Positions 29,707 through 36,509 of a stretch of DNA of 64,000 nt are shown here, piece after piece. The position numbers and the translations under genes were made by a program. Numbering within the stretch: position 1 is the stretch's first letter; every line of letters begins with the position of its first letter. The notes beneath the pieces were generated by a model. The model saw nothing but the letters and a program-made list of their open reading frames with translations. It was not told the DNA's origin and did not search any database. Where the stretch lies: positions 186,001-250,000 of the forward strand of contig NZ_JBCNJT010000001.1 of the NCBI RefSeq assembly GCF_039596395.1, in the 5' to 3' direction. Source of the DNA: Fluviicola sp. Lineage in GTDB: Bacteria > Bacteroidota > Bacteroidia > Flavobacteriales_D > Crocinitomicaceae.

Positions 29707-29812
29707 TCCGGAGAGATAACGGTGGTTGGTTTATCCCGACGGTACCGTTGGGAAGGTCGTGGGTCCTTAGATCCTGACCACCAGCGTCAGGGTTCGAATC
29801 CCACTCTTCGGA
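29707..29812 (+). ncRNA. tRNA-Pro-like RNA 1 with 29-nt insertion and no normal anticodon loop
   Basis: Same acceptor (TCCGGAGA / TCTTCGGA), D-region and T-arm as the Pro-like gene at 29996. The anticodon loop is replaced by TCCCGA-CGGTACCG-TTGGGA, whose loop is self-complementary and has no TGG triplet. The T-arm is split after GTGGG by 29 extra bases (29764-29792) flanked by GGGT direct repeats; the insert folds as CCTGAC-7 nt-GTCAGG. Removing it restores GTGGG-TTCGAAT-CCCAC exactly. It cannot be a normal decoding tRNA as written. Confidence 0.75.
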
Positions 29813-29886
29813 CTGGTTCAGAATGTGGAACAGAAAAAGAGAAGTTAATCTCTTTCTCGCTTCGCTACCGCTATAACTTTAGCGAA
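29813..29886 (+). ncRNA. Hairpins trailing tRNA-Pro-like RNA 1
   Basis: CTgGTTC-8 nt-GAACAG (29813-29833), then AAGAGA-AGTTAA-TCTCTT (29837-29854), then TTCGCTA...TAGCGAA (29861-29886). The first two recur after the second Pro-like RNA; in the second hairpin two base pairs change on both sides, so the pairing is conserved. Confidence 0.6.
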
Positions 29887-29911
29887 CGCGGCCTCATTCT
29901 CATACTGATAC

Positions 29912-29981
29912 TGTCCTGTAGTGTAATGGCAACACACAAGATTTTGGTTCTTGTACTAGAGGTTCGAATCCTTTTGGGGCA
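29912..29981 (+). tRNA. tRNA-Gln (TTG), possibly degenerate
   Basis: Cloverleaf: acceptor TGTCCTG with TTGGGGC plus discriminator A (7 bp, three G-U pairs), D-arm GTG...CAC, anticodon arm CAAGA-TTTTGGT-TCTTG (anticodon TTG), T-arm AGAGG-TTCGAAT-CCTTT. No CCA is encoded. The wobble-rich acceptor is weaker than in ordinary tRNA-Gln genes. Confidence 0.8.
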
Positions 29982-29995
29982 ACAATACATATAAA

Positions 29996-30070
29996 TCCGG
30001 AGAGATAACGGTGGTTTAGTTTACCCGTTTTGGAAACGGGAGGTCGTGGGTTCGAATCCCACTCTTCGGA
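29996..30070 (+). tRNA. tRNA-Pro (TGG)-like, copy 2
   Basis: Anticodon arm CCCGT-TTTGGAA-ACGGG gives anticodon TGG; T-arm GTGGG-TTCGAAT-CCCAC is perfect. The acceptor can pair over 8 bp (TCCGGAGA / TCTTCGGA) and the D-arm (ATAAC...GTTTA) is irregular, with unusual bases at positions 8-9. This may be a tRNA-like RNA rather than a working tRNA. Confidence 0.7.
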
Positions 30071-30117
30071 CTGGTTCAGAAGGAGGAACAGAAAAAAGGA
30101 AGTTAATCCTCTTTTCT
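30071..30117 (+). ncRNA. Hairpins trailing tRNA-Pro-like RNA 2
   Basis: CTgGTTC...GAACAG followed by AGGA-AGTTAA-TCCT. It matches the trailer of copy 1 with two compensatory pair changes in the second hairpin (A-T to G-C and G-C to A-T). Confidence 0.6.
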
Positions 30118-30134
30118 CATTCTATTCTGAAAAC

Positions 30135-30207
30135 GCGGGAATGGCGGAACGGTATACGCGCCTGATTTAGTATCAGGATTTTAAGGGTTCGAATCCCTTT
30201 TCCCGTA
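30135..30207 (+). tRNA. tRNA-Leu (TAG)-like lacking the long variable arm
   Basis: Acceptor GCGGGAA / TTCCCGT with discriminator A, D-arm GCG...CGC, anticodon arm CCTGA-TTTAGTA-TCAGG (anticodon TAG), T-arm AAGGG-TTCGAAT-CCCTT. Bacterial tRNA-Leu is class II with a long variable stem; here only about five bases lie between the anticodon arm and the T-arm. That makes normal leucylation doubtful. Confidence 0.75.
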
Positions 30208-30209
30208 CG

Positions 30210-30235
30210 AAAGATCAGTCACCTGAATCTTTTTT
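30210..30235 (+). terminator. Terminator of the upstream tRNA-like array
   Basis: AAAGATCAG pairs with CTG-a-ATCTTT (9 bp with one bulge, loop TCAC) and runs into six T. It closes the Pro/Gln/Pro/Leu-like unit before the second promoter at 30252. Confidence 0.7.
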
Positions 30236-30251
30236 ACAAAGAAAAATTTAT

Positions 30252-30288
30252 CTACGCAAAATGATTGCGCAGATTCTTTTAACCTTTG
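30252..30288 (+). promoter_or_regulatory. Second copy of the rtcB operator/promoter block
   Basis: CTACGCAA-N5-TTGCGCAG (one mismatch from the perfect repeat before rtcB; spacer AATGA identical), then 8 nt, then AACCTTTG (30281-30288). It drives the unit holding the structured RNA elements, the Lys-like RNA and the RING/TerD gene, placing that unit in the same regulon as rtcB. Confidence 0.75.
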
Positions 30289-30398
30289 TCATGTCAAAGA
30301 AAGAGAACAGATTAAATGCTCTGAATGCTGATAAAAACAAAAGTTCTGAATAAGAATTTCTTTTCATCATTCTTGCTCTCATGCTCTTTCTGAGATGC

Positions 30399-30464
30399 CC
30401 GGGTCAAAAAGAGGTTACTTCTGTTTTAATTGAACCTTAAAAGTTTACCTCTTTGATTACCCGG
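30399..30464 (+). ncRNA. Structured RNA element A (GGTCAA/GATTACC motif)
   Basis: P1 CCGGGT/ACCCGG, internal loop CAA opposite GATT, P2 AAAGAGG/CCTCTTT (7 of 7 pairs), then TTACTTCTG and an apical hairpin TTTTAA-7 nt-TTAAAA. It ends 5 nt before the Lys-like RNA. See elements B, C and D, which share the loops but not the helix sequences. Confidence 0.75.
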
Positions 30465-30469
30465 AAAAC

Positions 30470-30592
30470 GAGATAGTAGCTCAGTTGGTAGAGCAATGGC
30501 TTTTTAGTTTTTAGATTACCGCTTAAACGGTCAATAGGAACTTACTACTTCTGTGGTTCCATGGGGCACGGGTTCGAATCCCGTCTATCTCA
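30470..30592 (+). ncRNA. tRNA-Lys-like RNA with ~50-nt insertion in the anticodon arm
   Basis: Acceptor GAGATAG/CTATCTC, bases TA, D-arm GCTC-AGTTGGTA-GAGC and T-arm ACGGG-TTCGAAT-CCCGT are all canonical. The anticodon arm starts ATGG-CTTTTTA (Lys TTT possible) but its 3' strand CCAT comes only after about 50 extra bases. The first 35 of these (30507-30541) are structured element B. Removing about 50 nt leaves a normal-length tRNA, though the exact joints are ambiguous and the pair at position 31-39 would be a mismatch. No CCA is encoded. Confidence 0.75.
30507..30541 (+). ncRNA. Structured RNA element B, circularly permuted, inside the Lys-like RNA
   Basis: P2 GTTTTTA/TAGGAAC (7 pairs, two G-U), internal loop GATT opposite CAA, P1 ACCG/CGGT closed by CTTAAA; TTACTACTTCTG follows at 30542. 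Same parts as A, C and D, but here P1 carries the closing loop and P2 is the open end. Confidence 0.7.
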
Positions 30593-30595
30593 CAA

Positions 30596-30667
30596 TTAGG
30601 TCAAAGGATGCTTACTTCATTGGTTTAACGGTTCGAGTCCGTCTTTAGAAGCTTGCTGATTACCTAA
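30596..30667 (+). ncRNA. Structured RNA element C with T-arm-like hairpin
   Basis: P1 TTAGGT/ACCTAA (6 of 6), CAA opposite GATT, P2 AGGATGC/GCTTGCT (5 of 7), TTACTTC after the P2 5' strand, and an apical hairpin ACGG-TTCGAGT-CCGT that looks like a tRNA T-arm. It starts 3 nt after the Lys-like RNA. Confidence 0.7.
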
Positions 30668-30670
30668 GGA

Positions 30671-30737
30671 AACAGGTCAATTATTTCTTACTTCTGGTGC
30701 AAGCACCACGTGATTGGATAGAAATAAGATTACCGTT
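30671..30737 (+). ncRNA. Structured RNA element D, terminator-like leader of the RING/TerD gene
   Basis: P1 AAC(a)GGT/ACCGTT, CAA opposite GATT, P2 TTATTTC/GAAATAA (7 of 7), TTACTTCTG, apical hairpin GGTGC-AA-GCACC. The right P1 strand runs directly into six T (30736-30741), 17 nt before the ATG at 30759, so the folded element could terminate transcription or hide the ribosome-binding region. Confidence 0.72.
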
Positions 30738-30758
30738 TTTTAATTAATACATATTACT

Positions 30759-32996
30759 ATGAGAAAAGAACTGACAAAAGTAGCGTTGAGACACAACGCA
30801 TTGTTCCTGGAAAATGCTTCGCAGGAGCAAAACCAGGGAAAAACCCTGAATGAAACAACCGTTGTCCTGGTGGCAAATTGCAATAAATTGGGATTCACTT
30901 TTTCGGAAAACTTGCTGGCGAAGGTTAATACCCTGACTCCAATGGCAAAATTGGAATTGCTGGAAGATCTGAAGGAAGCTGCCGGTGTCGGTAAAAACTG
31001 GATGCCTCTTGTGAAACAGTGGGATAACCCCACAGGAGAAGGTTTTTTAGACCATGTATTTACCTTCCTGGCGAATGTTTTCCAAAGCAAAAAAGGAACA
31101 AAACTGGCTTGCGGACATGTCATCCCGGAGGGAACTTTCCCGTTGGAACGATACAATGGTTGTCCTTACTGCGGAACACAATTCGAGACTTCCCTGGAGT
31201 TGGATCTGAAAGCTCCTGCAAAATTGAAAGTATTGGAATTGTGGGGTGAAAACGATTTGAAAAACCTGTTGCTGGATTTACTGAAATCACCGGTTGCTTT
31301 GGACGCTACACAAGCGGAAAGCCTGGAAATCCTGGTTGCGAATTTCGGGGTGACTGACTTTTCCGTAATCGGGATGAAAGAAACCCAGATGATCGTTATC
31401 GACGTGTATTGCGCGAAAGGAGAATCCGAGCAGGTTTCTGGCCTGTTCTCAACCCCGAACGATATCCTGCGCTATATCTGGTACAAGCATACGGGTTACC
31501 TGCAATTGGTGGAACCAAAAGTGATCCTGCGACGAAACGTAAGAAATACGCATATGTTGGGTAGAGCAATGGTTTCCGGTATCGAAAAACAGGAGAAAGA
31601 AAAACTGAAATTGAAGTTTTCGAGAACCGAATGCAAAATGTACGCGGAATGGCTGAACGGTTTGACGATGAATACCGAAGCGCAATGTGAAACCATGCAC
31701 CCGAAAAGAGAAATCTGGGTACGTGTGATCCGTGCACTGCGATTGGCTGAATACAGCAAACGAAAAGGATTCGACCGTTTGAGAACCTTGCTGGATGTTT
31801 TCTACAACGAACGTTATGTAGTGTGGAACGGGGGAGTAAACCATTTCCGCTTGAAAATGGATGCGGAGGAAACATTCCGTTTGTTGAAACAGCGTCCGGG
31901 ATTGTTTGCCAGATCTTTGTTTTCCAACATGCTTTATTTCGGAGCGGATGAAACGCTAGCAAATTTTAAGGAAGTCATGCACCAGGTTCCGGCCAGACTG
32001 ATCTACAGCCTGAATATGTATGCGGAATATTACTTCGTGAAGAACAGTTCCAGAACAGTGAAACCTTTGGGTTCCGTTTCAAAACGTGTTCCGACCAACA
32101 AATTGCTGAACCTTTACTCAAACCTGGATTTGGAGCGAATGCAGCTGAAAATCGAGGAATTGAGCCTGGAAGTAATCACCAAACGTTTGGGAGAAGTACC
32201 AAACGGGAATAAGACGATGTACATCGATGATGCTTTGTTCCGGATTCCTTTGGCTATCGGAGACCGAAGCAATCATGTCCAGGATATGATGGTAACTCCG
32301 ATGGGAACACGCTTCAAGGTGGAAGGTGAACAGGTGCGTTTGTTCATGCATTGGGGAGAAGGTCTTCCGGCGCAACACCTGGATATGGACTTGAGCTGCA
32401 GCGTTGTTTACGAGAAAGAAACAGACTATTGTTCGTTCTCGAACCTGAACACGATCGGGTGTAAGCATAGCGGCGACGTGAGAAATATCCCGGACAATGT
32501 AGGAGCAGTGGAATACATTGAACTGGACCTGGAAGAACTGGCTAAACGAGGCGCGAAATACGTGAGTTTCACTTGTAATGCTTACTCGAGAGGAAGCTTG
32601 TCTGTGAACATGAAAGTGGGATGGATGAACAGTGCATTCCCGATGGATATCCATTCCAACGGAGTGGCTTACAATCCGGGAGATGTGCAGCAGGAAGTCC
32701 GTATCAAACAAAGCCTGGATAAAGGAATGGTGTTTGGTTTGCTGGATATTGCCAACAAAGAGATCATCTGGATGGAAATGCCGTTTGGTGGACAGATCGT
32801 TCAAAATATGAATGCAGAAACCGTACTGAGCTTCCTGCGAAAGTTGGATGCAAAACTGAAAATCGGTGATGTACTCAACCTGAAAGCCGAAGTCCAGGGA
32901 TTGGAACTGGTAACCGATCCTGCGCTGGCAGATGAAGTTTACGACTTGAACTGGGCCTCCAACACTGCGAAAGTAACAGGTTTACTTTTGGGATAA
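30759..32996 (+). CDS. RING-like zinc-finger protein with TerD-like domain (MXAN_6230/SCO0854-type)
   Basis: A 745-residue soluble protein. Residues 118-140 carry a RING-like zinc ribbon (C118-x-H120 ... ERYNGC135PYC138GTQF). The C-terminal part (about 520-690) has the TerD pattern: LDMDLSCSVV, a Phe-x-Asn-Leu turn, KHSGD (569-573) and a following IELDLEELAKRGAKYVSF strand-helix-strand. This combination fits the MXAN_6230/SCO0854 family of RING-domain proteins, whose role is not established; TerD domains bind Ca2+ and belong to stress-response systems. It is transcribed from the rtcB-type operator and follows four structured RNA elements, so a role with RtcB in RNA stress is inferred. Confidence 0.75.
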   Translation: MRKELTKVALRHNALFLENASQEQNQGKTLNETTVVLVANCNKLGFTFSENLLAKVNTLTPMAKLELLEDLKEAAGVGKNWMPLVKQWDNPTGEGFLDHVFTFLANVFQSKKGTKLACGHVIPEGTFPLERYNGCPYCGTQFETSLELDLKAPAKLKVLELWGENDLKNLLLDLLKSPVALDATQAESLEILVANFGVTDFSVIGMKETQMIVIDVYCAKGESEQVSGLFSTPNDILRYIWYKHTGYLQLVEPKVILRRNVRNTHMLGRAMVSGIEKQEKEKLKLKFSRTECKMYAEWLNGLTMNTEAQCETMHPKREIWVRVIRALRLAEYSKRKGFDRLRTLLDVFYNERYVVWNGGVNHFRLKMDAEETFRLLKQRPGLFARSLFSNMLYFGADETLANFKEVMHQVPARLIYSLNMYAEYYFVKNSSRTVKPLGSVSKRVPTNKLLNLYSNLDLERMQLKIEELSLEVITKRLGEVPNGNKTMYIDDALFRIPLAIGDRSNHVQDMMVTPMGTRFKVEGEQVRLFMHWGEGLPAQHLDMDLSCSVVYEKETDYCSFSNLNTIGCKHSGDVRNIPDNVGAVEYIELDLEELAKRGAKYVSFTCNAYSRGSLSVNMKVGWMNSAFPMDIHSNGVAYNPGDVQQEVRIKQSLDKGMVFGLLDIANKEIIWMEMPFGGQIVQNMNAETVLSFLRKLDAKLKIGDVLNLKAEVQGLELVTDPALADEVYDLNWASNTAKVTGLLLG

Positions 32997-33338
32997 ACAA
33001 TCACACTTCCGGATTCCTATATTCAACTTTTATCGGAAGTGCCACGCCTCGGGATAATCCGGTCCTGGGGCTTTGTACTGTTTTACATGAACTTTTAAGT
33101 AAATAGAACTCTTCAGAAGGAACATAGCTAAATTAGATTCATTCCTATGTGTAATCTGGGTGATCTTCGGGAGAAAAACCAACTCTGCCGCAGGTAGAAA
33201 CCTGGGCTGATCTGCATAATCTGCGAAACGTAAGTTCAGCTAAGCTAAAACGTGCAAAAGAGAAAGAGCTCACAGCAGGTAGAGATTAACTACTGCCATA
33301 TTCTTCAGCGCTCCTCAGCGTCCCCCTGCGGGACATGA
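32997..33338. repeat. Gene-free region with dispersed repeat copy 2
   Basis: The stretch 33157-33346 is related to 24361-24464 (AATCTGGGT..., GCTCACAGCAG.TAGAGAT, then CTGCGGG...AAGG). The first 160 bp hold no recognisable gene; no clear terminator for the upstream gene was seen. Confidence 0.6.
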
Positions 33339-34640
33339 TCAAGGAAGTTTTTTATTCCGCGTAAACTGCCGCATCAATGGCAATACCACCACCATCAAAA
33401 TCGGCATGCAGAACATAATCCAGGTATTCTTGCTGGATGAAATTTCATCATCTTCCGTACACATGTAGTTGAAAAGAGCGGCTAATAAGATGAAGAATTC
33501 AATGATAAAAATAATGGACGAAGCCAAAACAATTCCCATGTTCTGGTTTAATAAATAGGAGAAGGGAGGGTAGAACAGGTATAACAGGATAATCACAACA
33601 ACGAGGCAGATCAAACCGATCAGGAACCATAAATAAGATTCCCAGTTATTATCCGGACTATCACCCATGACAACAGGCCGTATGTCTTTGACGGAAAAAT
33701 TACTCAAAGTGCCAATGTAGGAAGCCGTATCGCCGGTACTAAACTTTGCCAGGTAAAAATGGCTGTTAATCTGTGTAAACAAACTGAGATCCTGAATTTC
33801 CGAATAGCTGAAAGGATCGCCATTCACATAATAATCATCCATGATATTGGTCGGATCCAATAAGATCACATCATCTGCCATAAGGATCAACGCATACATG
33901 AAATCGTCACCGATTATATTGCGATCCTTCGGTTCATGAAAAAACAGTTTGAGCTTCATATTCCTGATTGACGGATATGTTGAAGCATCCATCACTCTGC
34001 GAATTGATTTTACGAATTGGGCCATCGCTCTTTTTTCCTTGAAATTGAAATCTGGAAAATATAAGCTGATCGTTTTGATTTTGGAACTGTCCGGTTGAAG
34101 TGCCGTGAATATGTATGAAATGGCCCGGATTACAGCTTCATCATTGGTGAGAAACCGATTGGTACGGGAAGCCCCGTTGAAACGAAAAAGAAGCCCGTCA
34201 TTTAAATTTCCGGCCCCAGCATATTCTTTGTCCTGGAATCGTTTTATGAATTGAAGGTTTTCTCCCAGTGAAAATTCCTTGATCGAAATACTGTTGGATA
34301 ATGCTCGCGGATAACGGTGGTTCCCAAAGTAATTGTAGAAGAGTTCTTTCCCGGAAACCTTGCTGAGATCCCGTAAAATACTGTCGAGGATTTTCTGGTT
34401 TTTGACCAGTTCGTTCAGCGTGATCTTTCCCTTGTAGTATTTTTTCAGGAAAGCATCCGCATTGGAGACATATACGGTGTCGTGAATGTAGATCGTGTCG
34501 AAATAAGGCTCAAAAAAGTAAGGATCTTCCAGTGCGGGAATATCCCAGGGAGCCACATAGGTTTGCCCGCGCTGTCCTTGCCCGGCCGACTGGAAAACGA
34601 TGGTAAATACGAGCAACAATCCTGCAATATAATTCTTCAT
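33339..34640 (-). CDS. Membrane protein at the end of the eCIS operon, unknown function
   Basis: A 433-residue product with a signal peptide (MKNYIAGLLLVFTIVFQSAG), an ~320-residue extracytoplasmic domain, then three hydrophobic helices (about residues 338-362, 372-395 and 407-425). The soluble part has alternating strands and helices (KIKTISLYFPDFNFKEKRAMAQFVKSIRRVM, KLKLFFHEPKD, DDVILLDPTNIMDDYY), but no known motif. The gene starts 8 bp after the AAA+ ATPase, so it is part of the operon. It could anchor assembly at the envelope or assist particle release; this is inference from position only. Confidence 0.6.
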   Translation of the reverse strand: MKNYIAGLLLVFTIVFQSAGQGQRGQTYVAPWDIPALEDPYFFEPYFDTIYIHDTVYVSNADAFLKKYYKGKITLNELVKNQKILDSILRDLSKVSGKELFYNYFGNHRYPRALSNSISIKEFSLGENLQFIKRFQDKEYAGAGNLNDGLLFRFNGASRTNRFLTNDEAVIRAISYIFTALQPDSSKIKTISLYFPDFNFKEKRAMAQFVKSIRRVMDASTYPSIRNMKLKLFFHEPKDRNIIGDDFMYALILMADDVILLDPTNIMDDYYVNGDPFSYSEIQDLSLFTQINSHFYLAKFSTGDTASYIGTLSNFSVKDIRPVVMGDSPDNNWESYLWFLIGLICLVVVIILLYLFYPPFSYLLNQNMGIVLASSIIFIIEFFILLAALFNYMCTEDDEISSSKNTWIMFCMPILMVVVLPLMRQFTRNKKLP

Positions 34641-34648
34641 TCTAGTTC

Positions 34649-35956
34649 TTAATTAACAAGTTTTCCTTCCTTCTCCAATTCCTTTTTAATCGTGTTTTTC
34701 AGCATTTCCAGGTTCAGTTTGTTCGAATGCTTCGGGTCAAAGAGTTGCAAGGCACACGATTGCACCACGTTAAGCATGCTTCCTCCCGAGAGCTTGATAA
34801 TGGCTGCTTCGCGCAACAGTTCTTCCGGGTTGTCATCCAGCCAATCCGAAGGAATCAATCGCTGCCACAGATCGTAGCGCAATTGCTGGTTCGGAACCGG
34901 GAAGTACAAAATGGATTGGAACCTGCGGAAAAAGGCTTCGTCCAGGTTGTCTTTGATGTTGGTAGCCAAAATCACCATTCCCGGGAAATCCTCAATGCGC
35001 TGCAGCAAATAAGCGACTTCCTGGTTGGCATGCCGGTCGTTGGAATCCGAGGTTTCCGTTCGCTTTCCGAATAAAGCATCGGCTTCGTCAAAAAACAGGA
35101 TCCAGTTTTGATGTTCGGCGCGGTCGAAAATCTTTGCCAGGTTTTTTTCCGTTTCCCCGATGAACTTGGAAACAACCATCGACAAATCGATCCGGTAAAC
35201 ATCCATTCCGTGCTGTTTTCCCAATAGTGAAGCCGTCAGTGTTTTCCCGGTTCCCGGCGGGCCATGGAATAAACACCGATAACCGCTTTTCAGGAATTTA
35301 TCCAGTTTCCACCGTTCCCGGATCGTACTTCCGTGTTCGAGCCATTGGGTAATTTGCTCCAGTTCTTCCTTCAAATTGTATGGAATAACCAGGTCTTCCC
35401 AGCTCAATTTGGTTTCCATGCGTCGTGCCGGAAAATCACTGCTGTAATCCGGACGGTAATTTCCATCGCGGAATACTTTTGCCAGGAATTCATCCGAAAC
35501 ACACAGTTTCCCGCTTAAATAAGGTTCTCCGGGACCCTGGCCTTCCAAACGGATTACATTTTCCTTATAAAACCAATGTTCCTGGTCAAACAGGTTTACC
35601 ACTACTTTCCGTTTTTCCGGGGAATTCAAAGCAATCAGGAAAGCAAGCGTTTCACCGGTGGGTAAAAAACCGTTGTGCGAACTTCCTTTCCAACCACCGA
35701 ATTCCGTATAGGGCCGGTCCAGGTTCTTATTCAAAATGAAGAACAGGTCCAGGCTCTGCGGGCTCACATGCGGCATTAACGCTAGCAATAAAGCTGTTTT
35801 TTCTTCCCAGCTGAGTTCTTTTCCCGTCCAGCCGGAGAGCTCCTCACTTTCCGGAAAAGGAATTTCTTCCAGCGATTGAAACTCATTTTCCTGCCCGAAA
35901 TAAAGTGCCAGCGCCGTGTGAAGCAAGGTTTGAAAGTAGTGGATGAATGCCGTCAT
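34649..35956 (-). CDS. eCIS AAA+ ATPase (Afp15/Pvc15-like)
   Basis: A 435-residue protein. Its N-terminal ~190 residues are family-specific; the AAA+ module has Walker A GPPGTGKT (232-239), Walker B ILFFDEAD (286-293), sensor-1 VILATN and an Arg-finger region AFFRRFQ. This AAA+ is a marker of extracellular contractile injection systems and is thought to act in assembly or cargo loading. It follows the DUF4157 gene by 7 bp. Confidence 0.93.
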   Translation of the reverse strand: MTAFIHYFQTLLHTALALYFGQENEFQSLEEIPFPESEELSGWTGKELSWEEKTALLLALMPHVSPQSLDLFFILNKNLDRPYTEFGGWKGSSHNGFLPTGETLAFLIALNSPEKRKVVVNLFDQEHWFYKENVIRLEGQGPGEPYLSGKLCVSDEFLAKVFRDGNYRPDYSSDFPARRMETKLSWEDLVIPYNLKEELEQITQWLEHGSTIRERWKLDKFLKSGYRCLFHGPPGTGKTLTASLLGKQHGMDVYRIDLSMVVSKFIGETEKNLAKIFDRAEHQNWILFFDEADALFGKRTETSDSNDRHANQEVAYLLQRIEDFPGMVILATNIKDNLDEAFFRRFQSILYFPVPNQQLRYDLWQRLIPSDWLDDNPEELLREAAIIKLSGGSMLNVVQSCALQLFDPKHSNKLNLEMLKNTIKKELEKEGKLVN

Positions 35957-35963
35957 TCAGAAA

Positions 35964-36494
35964 CTATTGATGGATTTGATTTGCTTTGGCGCCCATTACA
36001 TCCGCTTCGTTTTCAAGACCCGGATCATCATTGATGCTGGCATTTTCCTTCAACTGTTTCGTTGGCCGGACACGTCCTTCTTTTTGCTGGACCACATGCC
36101 AGGCTTCATGCGGAAGGTGCTTTTCCTGTCCGGGTGCCACGTGGATATCCGTTCCCTGTGCAAAGGCATGTGCCTGAAGTGCCGCCGGTTGTGAAGAATT
36201 GTAATGCACTTTTACGTCATCCATGTTTTGCCCCGATAAATTTTCAACTCCTGATTTCAGGTTGTCGGGTAAGCCTGTCTTATTCTCTTTAAGCTGGGAA
36301 GGCTCTTCTTCCTCCTCAGCAGCCAGTTGAGCGGTTTCAAACTTTCCCTGAACAGGCTCTTCTTCTTCCATGGATGCCAGTTGTGCTGTTCCTTTTTTGT
36401 AAGCCTGAAGAATGGAACCTTCGTTTGCCTGGTTTTTAGCCTTTGCCTGAACAGAAGGACTGTTTACCTGTTTTGCGTTTGCATGTGTTTTCAT
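35964..36494 (-). CDS. DUF4157 protein, probable eCIS cargo
   Basis: The 176-residue product carries the DUF4157 domain (about residues 80-170: NLSGQNMDDVKVHYNSSQPA, AFAQGTDIHVAPGQEKHLPHE, LENEADVMG), including the zinc-metallopeptidase-like HEAWH (129-133) and the Glu of ENEAD. DUF4157 proteins are regular members of eCIS loci and are treated as effectors or maturation proteases. Residues 15-38 (VQAKAKNQANEGSILQAYKK...) match residues 16-39 of the nuclease encoded just upstream. Acidic repeats (SMEEEEP, AAEEEEEP) separate the two parts. Confidence 0.88.
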   Translation of the reverse strand: MKTHANAKQVNSPSVQAKAKNQANEGSILQAYKKGTAQLASMEEEEPVQGKFETAQLAAEEEEEPSQLKENKTGLPDNLKSGVENLSGQNMDDVKVHYNSSQPAALQAHAFAQGTDIHVAPGQEKHLPHEAWHVVQQKEGRVRPTKQLKENASINDDPGLENEADVMGAKANQIHQ

Positions 36495-36509
36495 AAGCGT
36501 TGTTTTTTA

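Noticed and set aside
29722-29994. 90-codon plus-strand frame covering the Pro-like and Gln tRNA genes
   Set aside because: It lies wholly over tRNA-like genes and hairpins, has Arg/Ser-rich composition typical of spurious frames, and no ribosome-binding site.
30291-30353. 20-codon ORF (MSKKENRLNALNADKNKSSE) right after the second AACCTTTG
   Set aside because: Its ATG would lie at or upstream of the expected transcription start and there is no ribosome-binding site; kept only as a remote leader-peptide possibility.
30399-30737. Known self-cleaving ribozyme (hammerhead, hairpin, twister, pistol) as explanation of elements A-D
   Set aside because: The required cores (for example CTGANGA and GAAA for hammerhead, AGAA and the loop-B set for hairpin) are absent; UUACC-like similarity to hairpin loop B is too short.
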